In this document: one piece after another, positions 1 to 7,720 of the stretch
Position numbering within the stretch: position 1 is the stretch's first letter
Layout of the letters: the number at the start of each line of letters is the position of its first letter
Origin: Candidatus Zymogenaceae bacterium
GTDB taxonomy: Bacteria > Desulfobacterota > Zymogenia > Zymogenales > Zymogenaceae
NCBI GenBank assembly: GCA_016933535.1
Contig: JAFGAS010000074.1
Span: 1 to 64,000 of the forward strand
DNA length: 64,000 bases
Reading direction: 5' to 3'
The notes under the pieces: generated by a model
The model's database searches: none
What the model was told of the DNA's origin: nothing
What the model saw: the letters and a program-made list of their open reading frames with translations, nothing else
Translations under genes and position numbers: made by a program

Positions 1-362
1 CAAACGGCATGGACCGAAAGGGTCCCACGGCCCTCATCAACTCGGTCAATCGAATCGATTTTACCCAAATCGCCAACGGCGTAAATTTAAACGTCAAGTT
101 CGACGGATCGACCCTTGCAGGGCAGCGGGGCCGAAAACTCCTGGGCGATATCCTGGCGGCCTATTTCGAGACGGGCGGGATGCAGATCCAGACGAACGTC
201 GTGGACGCCGATATGCTCCGGGCGGCAAAGCTCAATCCGGGCGCCTATCCCAATCTCCTCGTGCGGGTCTCCGGCTACTCGGCCTATTTTCACGACCTCG
301 TGCCCGAAATGCAGGATGAGATTATCGAGCGGACCTGCCTGTTGTCCCGGTCAGGGGGCTGA
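1..362 (+). CDS. Glycyl radical enzyme, C-terminal end (partial)
   Basis: This is the 3' end of a pyruvate formate-lyase-like glycyl radical enzyme that enters from the left edge; the frame is open from base 3. Two family signatures are visible. One is DRKGPTALINSV, matching the DRxGPTAxLNSV block that precedes the radical domain. The other is VRVSGYSAYF, whose glycine carries the stable radical after activation by a radical-SAM activase. These enzymes work only without oxygen. The subfamily (diol dehydratase, C-N lyase, decarboxylase or alkylsuccinate synthase) cannot be told from the tail alone. The C-terminus after MQDEIIERT runs on as CLLSRSGG, slightly longer than the usual ending. No activase is in the window. 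Confidence 0.9.
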   Translation, partial: NGMDRKGPTALINSVNRIDFTQIANGVNLNVKFDGSTLAGQRGRKLLGDILAAYFETGGMQIQTNVVDADMLRAAKLNPGAYPNLLVRVSGYSAYFHDLVPEMQDEIIERTCLLSRSGG

Positions 363-385
363 CGGAACGGGTAAACGGGAAGGAC

Positions 386-426
386 GACAAGGAACTTATC
401 AACGCATAAGTCCCTTGTCTTTTTCC
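386..426 (+). terminator. Intrinsic terminator after glycyl radical enzyme
   Basis: GACAAGGAACTTAT (386-399) pairs with ATAAGTCCCTTGTC (406-419) with one A-C mismatch across a 6-nt loop. A T-rich run follows (420-426). It lies 24 bp after the glycyl radical enzyme stop, so it most likely ends that transcript. The remaining bases up to the MATE gene hold no recognisable gene. Confidence 0.85.
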
Positions 427-615
427 TTATCTTATCCCTCCGGCACGTTGGATGAGGTCCGCGGCACTATCCCAGATTGAGCATCAGAACAACCGGCCGT
501 AACGTGCTCATCTCCGGGCGGGCAGTCTGCCGGCGCTTCCTGCCTTAGCGCCCCATGCCCTCCGCTCCGAAGGGCCGATTCTTTACCGGCCCGGGCCGCA
601 TTTCCCGAACTCCGG

Positions 616-691
616 TTGTCCCGTTCGTCGATTCATGGTATTATCAATCCGTTGTGCATCGTCAACCGGACCGGAGGATAATCACCCGGTC
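616..691 (+). promoter_or_regulatory. Promoter and leader hairpin of the MATE gene
   Basis: TTGTCC (616-621) and TATTAT (639-644) are separated by 17 bp and fit a sigma-70 promoter. About 25 nt downstream GACCGG (669-674) can pair with CCGGTC (686-691), followed by a T-rich stretch. The hairpin is short, so its function is uncertain. Confidence 0.4.
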
Positions 692-732
692 GTTCTATTT
701 TTACTGATACACCGCCAGGGATGGCCCCTTCG

Positions 733-2115
733 ATGAAAATAAAAAACGACCTGACCTCCGGCCCTATCGACAAGACCCTGCTTCGGCTGACCATACCCAT
801 GGTGGCGGGTTTTGCGGCCACGATGTCATTTAACCTCGTCGATACCCTCTTCGTCGCCCAACTCGGTACGATTCCCCTGGCGGCCATGACCTTTACGTTT
901 CCCGTAGCGATGCTCGTCATCAGCTTCTCGGTGGGTATATCGATGGGGACGGCCTCGGTCATCTCCCAGGCCTACGGGAAACGGGATATCACGGGCGTAC
1001 GAAGGCTCTCCACGGCAAGCTTGCTCTTGGGCCTGGTGATCGCCGTCGTCTTCGTCACTGCGGGTCTTTTCACCATCGTGCCGATATTCACCCTGCTTGG
1101 GGCAACGCCCGATATTATCCCTATCATCGGCCGATATATGATCATCTGGTATATCGGAGTCCCCTTCATCGTCGTCACGATGCTGGGCGGCAGTGCCATT
1201 CGGGCGACGGGCGATACGAAAATTCCGGGCGTCTTAATGATCATCGGCGCCATTCTCAACATGGTGCTGGACCCGATCATGATCTACGGCCTTTTCGGTT
1301 TCCCACGGATGGAGCTTGCCGGCGCCGCCCTTGCCACAACTATTACACAGGGGATCAGCTTTGTCCTTATTCTTCTAGTCATGACCAAACGCGTCAACAT
1401 GATCGATTTTTCCGGCATCTCGTTTTCAGGCGTCAGGAGGTCTTGGGGAGAGATACTTGCAATCGGGCTTCCGACGACGGGCACCAACCTCCTGTTTCCT
1501 CTCTCTATGGCGTTCGTCACATGGTTGGCATCCCGGTTCGGCCCCGAGGGCGTGGCGGCGGTGGGCGCGGGTCTGCGCATTGAAATGTTTGCCTTCATAG
1601 TCATCATCGGGCTCTCATCGGCGCTCGTCCCATTCGTGGGACAAAACTGGGGGGCGGAGGCCTTTGAGCGGGTTCACGAAGCCCAGGCCAGGAGCAACCG
1701 CTTCACTTTCTGGTGGGGTATATTCTGCTGGGTTCTGTTTTTGATCCTTTCCCGTCCGATTGCCCGTCTCTTCTCCGATGACCAAACCGTTATCCGCTAC
1801 ATCAGGTATTATCTCTGGATCATGCCGGCGGGCCTGTCTACCCAGGGGGTTTTCATGCTCATCTCCGGAACCTTTAACGCCATGGGAAGGCCGCTGATCT
1901 CAGCAGCCATGAGCGTGTTGAGGGTTTTTGTCTTCTATTTACCGCTGACATGGGCGGGGACGGTTCTTTTCGGTTTTTCGGGAATGATCGGCGGGATTGC
2001 CGTCACCAACGTTATTACGGGGACGGCGGCGATCTTCCTGTTCCGCCGCATCTGCGTCCATGACGAGCTGTGCATCAAGAAAGGTGAGAGGGCGGTGCCG
2101 TCGTCCGGCGAATAA
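733..2115 (+). CDS. MATE family efflux transporter
   Basis: This is an inner-membrane multidrug and toxic-compound exporter of the MATE (NorM/DinF-like) family, driven by a proton or sodium gradient. The protein of about 460 residues has the family length and roughly twelve hydrophobic segments. It opens with the typical DLTSGPIDKTLLRLTIPM block, and the second half repeats the fold. Start: ATG 733 is preferred because it begins directly before the conserved N-terminus and has a GGG element at suitable spacing. ATG 721 would add four residues and has its purines touching the start. It stands alone between a terminator and the oppositely oriented enoyl-CoA hydratase. The substrate cannot be predicted. 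Confidence 0.9.
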   Translation: MKIKNDLTSGPIDKTLLRLTIPMVAGFAATMSFNLVDTLFVAQLGTIPLAAMTFTFPVAMLVISFSVGISMGTASVISQAYGKRDITGVRRLSTASLLLGLVIAVVFVTAGLFTIVPIFTLLGATPDIIPIIGRYMIIWYIGVPFIVVTMLGGSAIRATGDTKIPGVLMIIGAILNMVLDPIMIYGLFGFPRMELAGAALATTITQGISFVLILLVMTKRVNMIDFSGISFSGVRRSWGEILAIGLPTTGTNLLFPLSMAFVTWLASRFGPEGVAAVGAGLRIEMFAFIVIIGLSSALVPFVGQNWGAEAFERVHEAQARSNRFTFWWGIFCWVLFLILSRPIARLFSDDQTVIRYIRYYLWIMPAGLSTQGVFMLISGTFNAMGRPLISAAMSVLRVFVFYLPLTWAGTVLFGFSGMIGGIAVTNVITGTAAIFLFRRICVHDELCIKKGERAVPSSGE

Positions 2116-2251
2116 TAGAAGGGATTAGCGGAGTAGAGAGCTAAGGGGACACAAAACGTGATTCGCGCTTCTTTGAACAGCCAAGAAGTGTAACAAATTA
2201 CGGTTGTGTCCCCTTTATTGAGGAGAACGAGCACTGTCACGCGGGAGCACT

Positions 2252-3028
2252 TTATCTCCCCGTGAACTTCGCCTTGCCCGGTCCGTCCTTCAACAACGAA
2301 TCGATACCCGTCTTGACATCCTCGCTGGCAAATATCGGTCCGGCAAAGGTGATCATCACCTTGTCGGCTGGTTCGAGACCCTGCTGGGCGTACGTATTAA
2401 TAGTCTTCTTGGCCGAAGAAATGGCGATCGTAGCGCCGTTGTTCGCCATGTTTTTCATGAGGGCCATCGCCTTGTCGTTGAGCTCGGCGTCCGGCAGCAC
2501 CCGGTTTACGATGTTCCATCGTTCAAACGTCGCGGCGGGATACAGGCGCGCCCCATAGACGATCTCCTTTGCCCGGGCAACGCCGGCGCGGATGGCAATT
2601 CGCTGGCCTCCGCCTGCCAGAGGGAAGACGCCGATACTGGCCTCGACCTGGCCCAGCATGGCGTTGTCGGCAGCCCAGATGAAATCGCAGGCCAATACGA
2701 TCTCCAGGCCCGCCGTCAGGCACATCCCCCGTACGGCAGCCATCGTGGGGTACGGGAGGTTTTCGATCCGGTGGATAACCTTGACGAAGTCGCCGAAGTG
2801 CTTGGTTGCCTTCTCGGGGGAGACCCCTTTGAATATGTTGACGTCTGCCCCCGCGCTGAAATTCCCCTCGTCGACTTTCATGAGCATACCCCGCGGGGCG
2901 TCTTTTTCCATTCGGTCCAGGATTGCGGATATTTCCGTCCCGATATCCTCCGTGATCAGGTTCAGGGGCGGATCACAAAACGTGATCACGGCGAGCTTGC
3001 CGTCAAGTTCGTACTTGATCTTAGACAT
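2252..3028 (-). CDS. Enoyl-CoA hydratase/isomerase family protein (crotonase fold)
   Basis: This 258-residue cytoplasmic crotonase probably hydrates or isomerises an acyl-CoA. The oxyanion-hole segment FSAGADVNIF and the second segment GMCLTAGLEIVLACD are visible. So are both usual acidic positions, one in GLEIV and one in GQVEASIG before the LAGGGQR loop, so hydratase chemistry is plausible. The length is that of a single-domain enzyme. An AAAGGAG sequence lies just upstream of the ATG at 3028. A truncated close paralogue lies immediately upstream on the same strand, so the pair arose by tandem duplication. No thiolase or acyl-CoA dehydrogenase neighbours it, so the substrate is open. Confidence 0.88.
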   Translation of the reverse strand: MSKIKYELDGKLAVITFCDPPLNLITEDIGTEISAILDRMEKDAPRGMLMKVDEGNFSAGADVNIFKGVSPEKATKHFGDFVKVIHRIENLPYPTMAAVRGMCLTAGLEIVLACDFIWAADNAMLGQVEASIGVFPLAGGGQRIAIRAGVARAKEIVYGARLYPAATFERWNIVNRVLPDAELNDKAMALMKNMANNGATIAISSAKKTINTYAQQGLEPADKVMITFAGPIFASEDVKTGIDSLLKDGPGKAKFTGR

Positions 3029-3135
3029 GATCTACTTCTCCTTTATATGGGTATACCGATTGTGTCTTTCCATTTATTCAAGAAGGTATCGGGAACCCCG
3101 CCCCGCCAATGTCTTACTATGCCGCTATAATAACA

Positions 3136-3161
3136 AAGTCCTCGTTAAAAAACGAGGACTT
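3136..3161 (-). terminator. 11-bp perfect hairpin between crotonase paralogues
   Basis: AAGTCCTCGTT (3136-3146) and AACGAGGACTT (3151-3161) form a perfect 11-bp stem with a 4-nt loop. Read on the minus strand a U-rich tract (TTTGTTATTAT) follows, so it probably terminates transcription from the truncated paralogue. On the plus strand a TATAAT lies 5 bp before it, which may be coincidence. Confidence 0.6.
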
Positions 3162-3217
3162 CGTCAACAATCCCGCTTTTTTTTATGATCACACGTCGGC
3201 TGTCCCTCTGACTTCCT

Positions 3218-3589
3218 CTACTTCCCCGCGAATTTTGCCTTTCCGGGCCCGTTTTTCAGGAGAGAGTCGACGCCCTTCTTCACATCCTCGGTATCGAATA
3301 TCGGCCCGGAAAGGTCGATCATCAACCGGTCGCTCTCGGCAATGCCGGAGGCGTTGTAGGCGTTGATGATCTTCTTGGCGGACCTGATGGCGAGAGTCGG
3401 GCCGTTGTCGGCAAGGTTCCTCATATAGGCCATCGCCTTTTCGGTAAGCTGGTCGTCCGGCAGCACCCGGTTTATAATGTTCCAGCGCTCAAACGTCGCC
3501 GCCGGGTATAACCGCGCCCCGAAGACGATCTCCTTTGCCCGGGCGATGCCGGCGCGCGCGGCGATCCGTTGCGAGCCGCCCTTCTCCGA
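3218..3589 (-). pseudogene. 5'-truncated enoyl-CoA hydratase paralogue
   Basis: The minus strand encodes roughly the last 120 residues of a crotonase closely related to the intact gene at 2252-3028. It retains GGSQRIAARAGIARAKEIVF, YPAATFERWN and the C-terminal GPGKAKFAGK. Similarity stops just upstream of GGSQR (about 3583-3589). An in-frame TAG lies at 3599-3601, and the AT-rich sequence beyond shows no trace of the missing N-terminus. Both oxyanion segments and the catalytic acids are therefore absent. An internal Met at 3466 could start an 82-residue fragment, but it would not be an enzyme. Confidence 0.85.
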
Positions 3590-3601
3590 TATCCGCCACT
3601 A

Positions 3602-4037
3602 CTTTGCCGCCCCAGCGATGACCGTTTGCCGTTTAAGGTATCAAGAAATTATAGTGAAAAAATATGTTGACTTCCCTATTTGCCATACTATAATACGGTA
3701 TCGGTTGCACAGACCGGGCGGTTTTTTTAGGCGTCTAAACGCGAGCGTTAATGTTTCTGCACGATTTTTCGCTCCTGCCCATGGCCTTCGATTCTCTATC
3801 AAGCACCCACGCCAAAAAAATGTCCCCGACTTTATTGTTACCATTTCCGGACTAACTGGTATTGTACATTCTACGATTCGCACAAGATGCATATTTCGGA
3901 TCAGCACCTTTTCCCTCCTCCCGTTGCGACGGATACAAAGCCGCGCCCAATCTATCCCCCCGTCGAGTCTATAGTAGATACGTCAATCATAAAAACAAAA
4001 CCGGTATAATCGGGAATCGTCATACGATCCATAGGTA
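3602..4037. other. AT-rich intergenic region without recognisable genes
   Basis: This stretch is clearly richer in A and T than its surroundings. It holds no open frame with coding character on either strand. It separates the crotonase remnant from the promoter of the RRM gene and may mark the junction of the deletion that removed the paralogue's 5' half. Confidence 0.6.
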
Positions 4038-4066
4038 TTCAACAGTATAGTCATTATATATATAAT
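4038..4066 (+). promoter_or_regulatory. Promoter of the RRM protein gene
   Basis: TTCAAC (4038-4043) and TATAAT (4061-4066) are separated by exactly 17 bp in an AT-rich setting. Transcription would start near 4073, giving a leader of about 180 nt before the ATG at 4254. Confidence 0.6.
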
Positions 4067-4072
4067 TCGCCC

Positions 4073-4253
4073 GGCTAAAGGAGGTGGTTTAAGAAAATCC
4101 AGTAATAGTCTTTTTCGGTGTTTGGCATTCTCTCGTGTTTAATAATGTTCTCATACGAAAGGTATTTCTTTCGGTCACTCGTTTTCTTGGCTGCTGCCTC
4201 ACACCAGACATTATTGAACCGGAGATAAAAAAAGGTCACTCATGGAGGAAACC
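4073..4253 (+). promoter_or_regulatory. Long structured 5' leader of the RRM gene
   Basis: The leader starts with AAAGGAGGTGG (about 4077-4087), a near-perfect anti-SD match that has no start codon at usable spacing. Further on GTTTAATAATGT (4137-4148) can pair with ACATTATTGAAC (4208-4219) in a 12-bp helix containing one G-U pair. An inner hairpin, CGAAAG (4156-4161) with CTTTCG (4168-4173), lies inside it. The real SD (GGAGG, 4244-4248) sits downstream of the helix. Cold-shock genes often have such leaders; regulation here is inference. Confidence 0.5.
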
Positions 4254-4529
4254 ATGCAAGGCAGCAAGCTGTATGTCGGCAACCTCACCTATTCCGTCAC
4301 CAACGAGCAGTTGCAGGAATTATTCACTGAATATGGCGAGGTAAAGCACGTAAACATCATCGAGGGAAAAGGGTTCGGCTTCGTAGAGATGGGAAGTCCC
4401 GAGGAAGCCCAGCGGGCCAAAGATGAGCTCAACGGAACCGAATTCGCGGGACGGACCATGCGTATCGATGAGGCCCGTCCGCCTAAGAGCGGTCCTAGAA
4501 ACGCCGGGGGCGGCTTCCAAAGGTACTAA
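4254..4529 (+). CDS. Small RRM-domain RNA-binding protein
   Basis: This 91-residue protein is one RNA recognition motif with a short Gly/Arg-containing tail. It is the type of stand-alone RRM protein found in cyanobacteria and many Desulfobacterota, where members bind single-stranded RNA and are often cold-induced. RNP2 is LYVGNL (residues 6-11) and RNP1 is KGFGFVEM (39-46), with the aromatic residues that stack on bases intact. The start is ATG 4254 because GGAGG lies 5 bp upstream; the in-frame ATG 4242 contains that SD within its own codons. It is monocistronic: its own promoter and leader precede it and a hairpin follows. Targets are unknown. Confidence 0.92.
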   Translation: MQGSKLYVGNLTYSVTNEQLQELFTEYGEVKHVNIIEGKGFGFVEMGSPEEAQRAKDELNGTEFAGRTMRIDEARPPKSGPRNAGGGFQRY

Positions 4530-4547
4530 TTTATAAAAGATCTTTTT

Positions 4548-4578
4548 CTTGAGAGGGCCCGCTAAACGCCCTCTCAAG
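4548..4578 (+). terminator. Hairpin after the RRM gene
   Basis: CTTGAGAGGGC (4548-4558) pairs perfectly with GCCCTCTCAAG (4568-4578) across a 9-nt loop, 18 bp after the stop codon. There is no clear U-tract downstream, so it may protect the 3' end rather than terminate strongly. Confidence 0.6.
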
Positions 4579-4719
4579 ACCCATCTTCCCGAGGGACGGC
4601 CGCCGCGCCGACCTTGAGACGATCTTTTCGGGAGGTCACGACGTTACGCGTGTCCTGCCCAATCGAAAGGAGACGTCTACCGCATACGGTCGGCGTTAAT
4701 CTAACATAAGGAGACAGCT

Positions 4720-5169
4720 ATGACGCAGGTGAAAGACGGCGATACCGTCAAGATACACTATACCGGCAAGCTCGATGACGGGACCATATTCGACACATCG
4801 GCCGACAACGACCCTCTCGAATTCACCGTAGGTAAACAAGACGTTATCCCGGGGATGGAAAGTGCCGTTATCGGGATGGAGCCGGGCGATAAAAAAACAA
4901 TTACTATCGCCACGGACGACGCCTACGGTCCCTATCACGAGGAGATGGTGGTGACCGTGGACCGGAGCGAATTCCCTGAAGATATGGCAATCGAAGTCGA
5001 CCAGCAGCTCTCCGTCGAGCTTGAGGATGAACAATCCATTATCGTTACGGTCACCGAGATAACTGACGATAACGTGACGCTGGATGCAAACCATCCCCTG
5101 GCGGGAGAAGACCTCACGTTCGATATCCAGCTGGTCGAAATCGTCAAACCCCTCATCTATACCGGGTAG
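4720..5169 (+). CDS. FKBP-type peptidyl-prolyl isomerase, SlyD-like
   Basis: This 149-residue cytoplasmic prolyl isomerase and chaperone has SlyD/FkpB architecture. The FKBP half starts with VKIHYTGKLDDGTIFDTS and PLEFTVGKQDVIPGMESAV, followed by GMEPGDKKT. An insert-in-flap domain (about residues 68-122) contains DDAYGPYHEE. The chain returns to the FKBP fold at GEDLTFDIQLVEI. The His/Cys-rich metal-binding tail of E. coli SlyD is missing. AGGAG lies 8 bp before the ATG. It is probably transcribed alone: a hairpin precedes it and another follows. Confidence 0.92.
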   Translation: MTQVKDGDTVKIHYTGKLDDGTIFDTSADNDPLEFTVGKQDVIPGMESAVIGMEPGDKKTITIATDDAYGPYHEEMVVTVDRSEFPEDMAIEVDQQLSVELEDEQSIIVTVTEITDDNVTLDANHPLAGEDLTFDIQLVEIVKPLIYTG

Positions 5170-5178
5170 CGGCGCTTC

Positions 5179-5199
5179 CGGGAAAACCGTCTTTTCCCG
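5179..5199 (+). terminator. Hairpin after the FKBP gene
   Basis: CGGGAAAA (5179-5186) pairs with TTTTCCCG (5192-5199), 10 bp past the stop codon. The U residues lie inside the stem and no tract follows, so termination strength is uncertain. Confidence 0.5.
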
Positions 5200-5357
5200 A
5201 GACCGGCCCGGCGAAAGCTGCCCGTGAGGTTCCTCCCCCGTGGGACGGCCGATACCCCGGGTTGTCCCGAGCGGGTCCGGCTGATAGTGGACGAGGATTG
5301 TCTCGTCATACCGTCCGTACATTTAATCACCCTTTTTTCGCCCGAGAGGCTGCCCTC

Positions 5358-6020
5358 ATGAAACGCTATAGCGAGCTTTCCCACGTCATGCAAGACGGCG
5401 CGGGGGCGTATCCCGGCCTCCCTCAACCCTCCGTCGGGGCATACCTCGATCATGAACAGTCCCGATCACGATACGACGGCAAGGCGGAGTTCTACCTCGG
5501 CCGAATCGAAACAGTCACCAACGTCGGGACCTACATCGACTCCCCGTTCCACCGGTTTCCCGACGGCGAGGATCTCGCGGCCATAGGTCTGCCCCGCGTG
5601 GCCGATCTTCCCGGTATCGTGCTTTCGGCGGACCCCGCCGCAGGACGCGCCATCGGCTTTTTCGTAGAGAAGTCCGAGCTTTTCGGCAGGGCCGTGCTGA
5701 TAAAGACGGGATGGGACCGTTTCTGGGGCACGGACGCATACGCAAAGGACGCCCCGTTTCTGACCGCCGACTTCGTTGGGCTGCTGATCGGGGCCGGGGC
5801 GGCACTCGTAGGGGTCGACTTCCTCAACGTAGACGACACGGCCGACCCGGTGCGCCCCGCCCACACCGGACTTCTGGGGGCCGGCATCCTCATCGTCGAA
5901 AACCTCACCAACCTTTCGGACCTCCCGCGCGATGGATTCTCTTTCTCGGCGGTGCCGCTGAGGGTCCAGCGGGGGGCATCGTTTCCGGTCAGGGCCTATG
6001 CCCGGATCGGGGACCGATAG
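5358..6020 (+). CDS. Cyclase family protein (KynB-like fold), altered metal motif
   Basis: This protein of about 220 residues belongs to the putative cyclase/arylformamidase family, metal-dependent hydrolases. The family motif HxGTHxDxPxH appears as N55-V-G-T-Y59-I-D61-S-P-F-H65. Asp61 and His65 remain, but the two earlier histidines are Asn and Tyr. A related subgroup is known to carry GTYxDxPFHR, so this may be a distinct activity rather than loss of function. The region LVGVDFLNVDDTADPVRPAH matches the C-terminal core. The start at 5358 follows GAGAGG; an upstream in-frame start would add 32 residues of non-conserved sequence. It is followed by a terminator at 6122-6149. Confidence 0.8.
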   Translation: MKRYSELSHVMQDGAGAYPGLPQPSVGAYLDHEQSRSRYDGKAEFYLGRIETVTNVGTYIDSPFHRFPDGEDLAAIGLPRVADLPGIVLSADPAAGRAIGFFVEKSELFGRAVLIKTGWDRFWGTDAYAKDAPFLTADFVGLLIGAGAALVGVDFLNVDDTADPVRPAHTGLLGAGILIVENLTNLSDLPRDGFSFSAVPLRVQRGASFPVRAYARIGDR

Positions 6021-6100
6021 ACCGGCCCTTTCTCCACGCCACCGGACCGTTCGGCAGCGGCGCCTATCTTTACATTGTAAATAATATACGGCTTTGTTAC

Positions 6101-6149
6101 TATAATACAAACGGCGCCTATCGAATCCCGACGAAGGGATTCGTTTTTT
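6101..6149 (+). promoter_or_regulatory. TATAAT box followed by terminator hairpin and T6
   Basis: A perfect TATAAT (6101-6106) is followed by CGAATCCC (6122-6129), a 6-nt loop, GGGATTCG (6136-6143) and six T residues (6144-6149). The hairpin is a textbook intrinsic terminator. It can end the cyclase transcript, but any RNA started at the TATAAT would meet it within about ten bases. The next gene starts at 6183. The -35 element is poor. Confidence 0.7.
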
Positions 6150-6182
6150 CCGGCGATCCTCTATTCCGATGCGCGGCGAACC

Positions 6183-7286
6183 ATGAGAACGATTTACCAT
6201 TACTGCGTTCGTACTGTTTCCCTGTTTGTCCTCATCCTTGTCCTGACGTGTTGCGCTGTGACGCTTCCCATCAGGGATAAGGCGACCGGGCTCGTCGTCC
6301 CCGACAGCATTGCCGAGATCACCACCGTCGACATAGCCGGTATAAAGAACTGGCTCGTCATCCGGGGCAGGAACATCCATAACCCCGTCCTGCTTTTCCT
6401 CCACGGCGGGCCGGGCTCGCCGGAGCTGCCGCTGTTGCGCCACTTCAACGAACCGCTGGAGGACGAATTTGTCCTGGTCTACTGGGAACAGCCGGGGACC
6501 TGCAAATCGTATTCCCCCGACATCCGGGGATCGGACCTCACCGTCGATAAATTCGTCGATTACACGAAGGGGATTATCGACTACATCAGGGCCCGGTTCG
6601 GCCAAGACAGGGTCTATGTCATGGGCCATTCCTGGGGGAGCGCGCTTGCCGTTCTTACCGCCAAAAAATACCCGGAGGTCCTTCATGCCGTTATCGGCGT
6701 GGGTCAGGTCGTCGACATCGTGGCCGGAGAGATCGCCTCGTTTCGCCTGGCCCTTTCCCGGGCCAGGGAAGAGAAAAACGAGACGGCGATCAGCGAGTTG
6801 GCCGGCCTGGGAGATCCTCCGGCCTACGTATCGGCCAGGGACGACAGCTACGACGGTTTCATGACAAAGAGAAAATGGGCCCTCTATTTCGGCCTTGCCC
6901 TTCGCGGAAAAAGGAGCTACCGGCATTACGAACGCTATTATTTCGACGCCACGGAATATACGATCTTCGACCTCCCCGCATACATCCGGGGCCGAAGGCT
7001 CACCGGCCGAACCCTGGGCCGGGATGTCGTAAATATCGACCTGACGGCCCAGGCCCCCCGCCTTACCGTACCGGTCTATTTTATGATGGGAAGGCACGAC
7101 GCCATTTCCGCCAACGCCGATTTTGACGAATACGTAGAGCGGCTCAGCGCTCCGAAAAAAGAGGTCGTCTGGTTCGAGCACTCGGCCCATTTCCCCCTCT
7201 TTGAAGAGCCCTCGCGGTTTAACGCCGAGGTAATCAGGATCATGAAACAGACCGAGAATGCCGACACCATAGCGCCGCCCCGCTGA
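6183..7286 (+). CDS. Alpha/beta hydrolase, probable lipoprotein
   Basis: This 367-residue hydrolase has the proline iminopeptidase-like arrangement. It shows the oxyanion-hole motif HGGPG (74-78), the nucleophile elbow GHSWGS with Ser150, an Asp in GRHDAIS near residue 305 and a His in EHSAHFP near 336. The triad therefore looks complete. The N-terminus is a signal sequence ending in LVLTCC, which fits a lipobox and suggests membrane anchoring outside the cytoplasm. The substrate is unknown. The region before the ATG has no strong SD. It lies directly downstream of the promoter-hairpin element at 6101-6149. Confidence 0.87.
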   Translation: MRTIYHYCVRTVSLFVLILVLTCCAVTLPIRDKATGLVVPDSIAEITTVDIAGIKNWLVIRGRNIHNPVLLFLHGGPGSPELPLLRHFNEPLEDEFVLVYWEQPGTCKSYSPDIRGSDLTVDKFVDYTKGIIDYIRARFGQDRVYVMGHSWGSALAVLTAKKYPEVLHAVIGVGQVVDIVAGEIASFRLALSRAREEKNETAISELAGLGDPPAYVSARDDSYDGFMTKRKWALYFGLALRGKRSYRHYERYYFDATEYTIFDLPAYIRGRRLTGRTLGRDVVNIDLTAQAPRLTVPVYFMMGRHDAISANADFDEYVERLSAPKKEVVWFEHSAHFPLFEEPSRFNAEVIRIMKQTENADTIAPPR

Positions 7287-7346
7287 GACGATGGGGATCC
7301 CTCGGCGGCCCCGCATATCCGGTCGAAAATATCAGGAGAATAACCC

Positions 7347-7643
7347 ATGAACCGAACTGAGCACGACCTCCTCGGGGAGTTGACGACCATACCCGGCGTA
7401 GGCCCAAAGACCGCCGCCGACCTCATCTATCTGGATATCCGATCGATTGCCGACCTCCGTGGCCACGATCCCCAGCGGCTCTACGACGAGCTCTGCGTGA
7501 ACACGGGGGCCAAAGTCGACCGGTGCATGCTCTACGTCTTTCGCTGCGCCGTCTATTATGCGTCGACCGATAGGCACGACCCCGAACTCCTCAAATGGTG
7601 GAACTGGAAGGACGGCCGGACGCGGCCGCCCGGCTCGCGGTGA
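7347..7643 (+). CDS. Cdd1-like helix-hairpin-helix protein
   Basis: This 98-residue protein carries a helix-hairpin-helix near the N-terminus (TTIPGVGPKTAADLIYLDI) and a Trp-rich end (LLKWWNWKD). This matches the Cdd1 (pathogenicity locus) family, which resembles the C-terminal domain of TfoX. Nonspecific DNA contact is likely, but the role is unknown. AGGAG precedes the ATG. It overlaps no neighbour and lies between the lipoprotein hydrolase and a GNAT, both on the same strand. A TfoX N-terminal-domain protein is encoded about 2 kb downstream (9735), so the two halves of the TfoX architecture occur as separate genes here. Confidence 0.8.
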   Translation: MNRTEHDLLGELTTIPGVGPKTAADLIYLDIRSIADLRGHDPQRLYDELCVNTGAKVDRCMLYVFRCAVYYASTDRHDPELLKWWNWKDGRTRPPGSR

Positions 7644-7720
7644 GGGCGGCATTGTCTTTCGACCGATCGGCTGGCCGCGTTGTCTTCATATACGCAGACC
7701 CATTTCGTGCGGAGGTTCCC

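Noticed and set aside
3126-3161. TATAAT plus hairpin at 3126-3161 as a third promoter-terminator element on the plus strand
   Set aside because: There is no T-run after the hairpin on that strand and no plus-strand gene nearby; it fits better as a minus-strand terminator whose U-tract happens to read TATAAT in reverse.
5466-7316. A 616-codon minus-strand open frame across the cyclase and hydrolase genes
   Set aside because: It spans two conserved plus-strand genes and an intrinsic terminator, is Arg/Gly-rich and has no recognisable domain.
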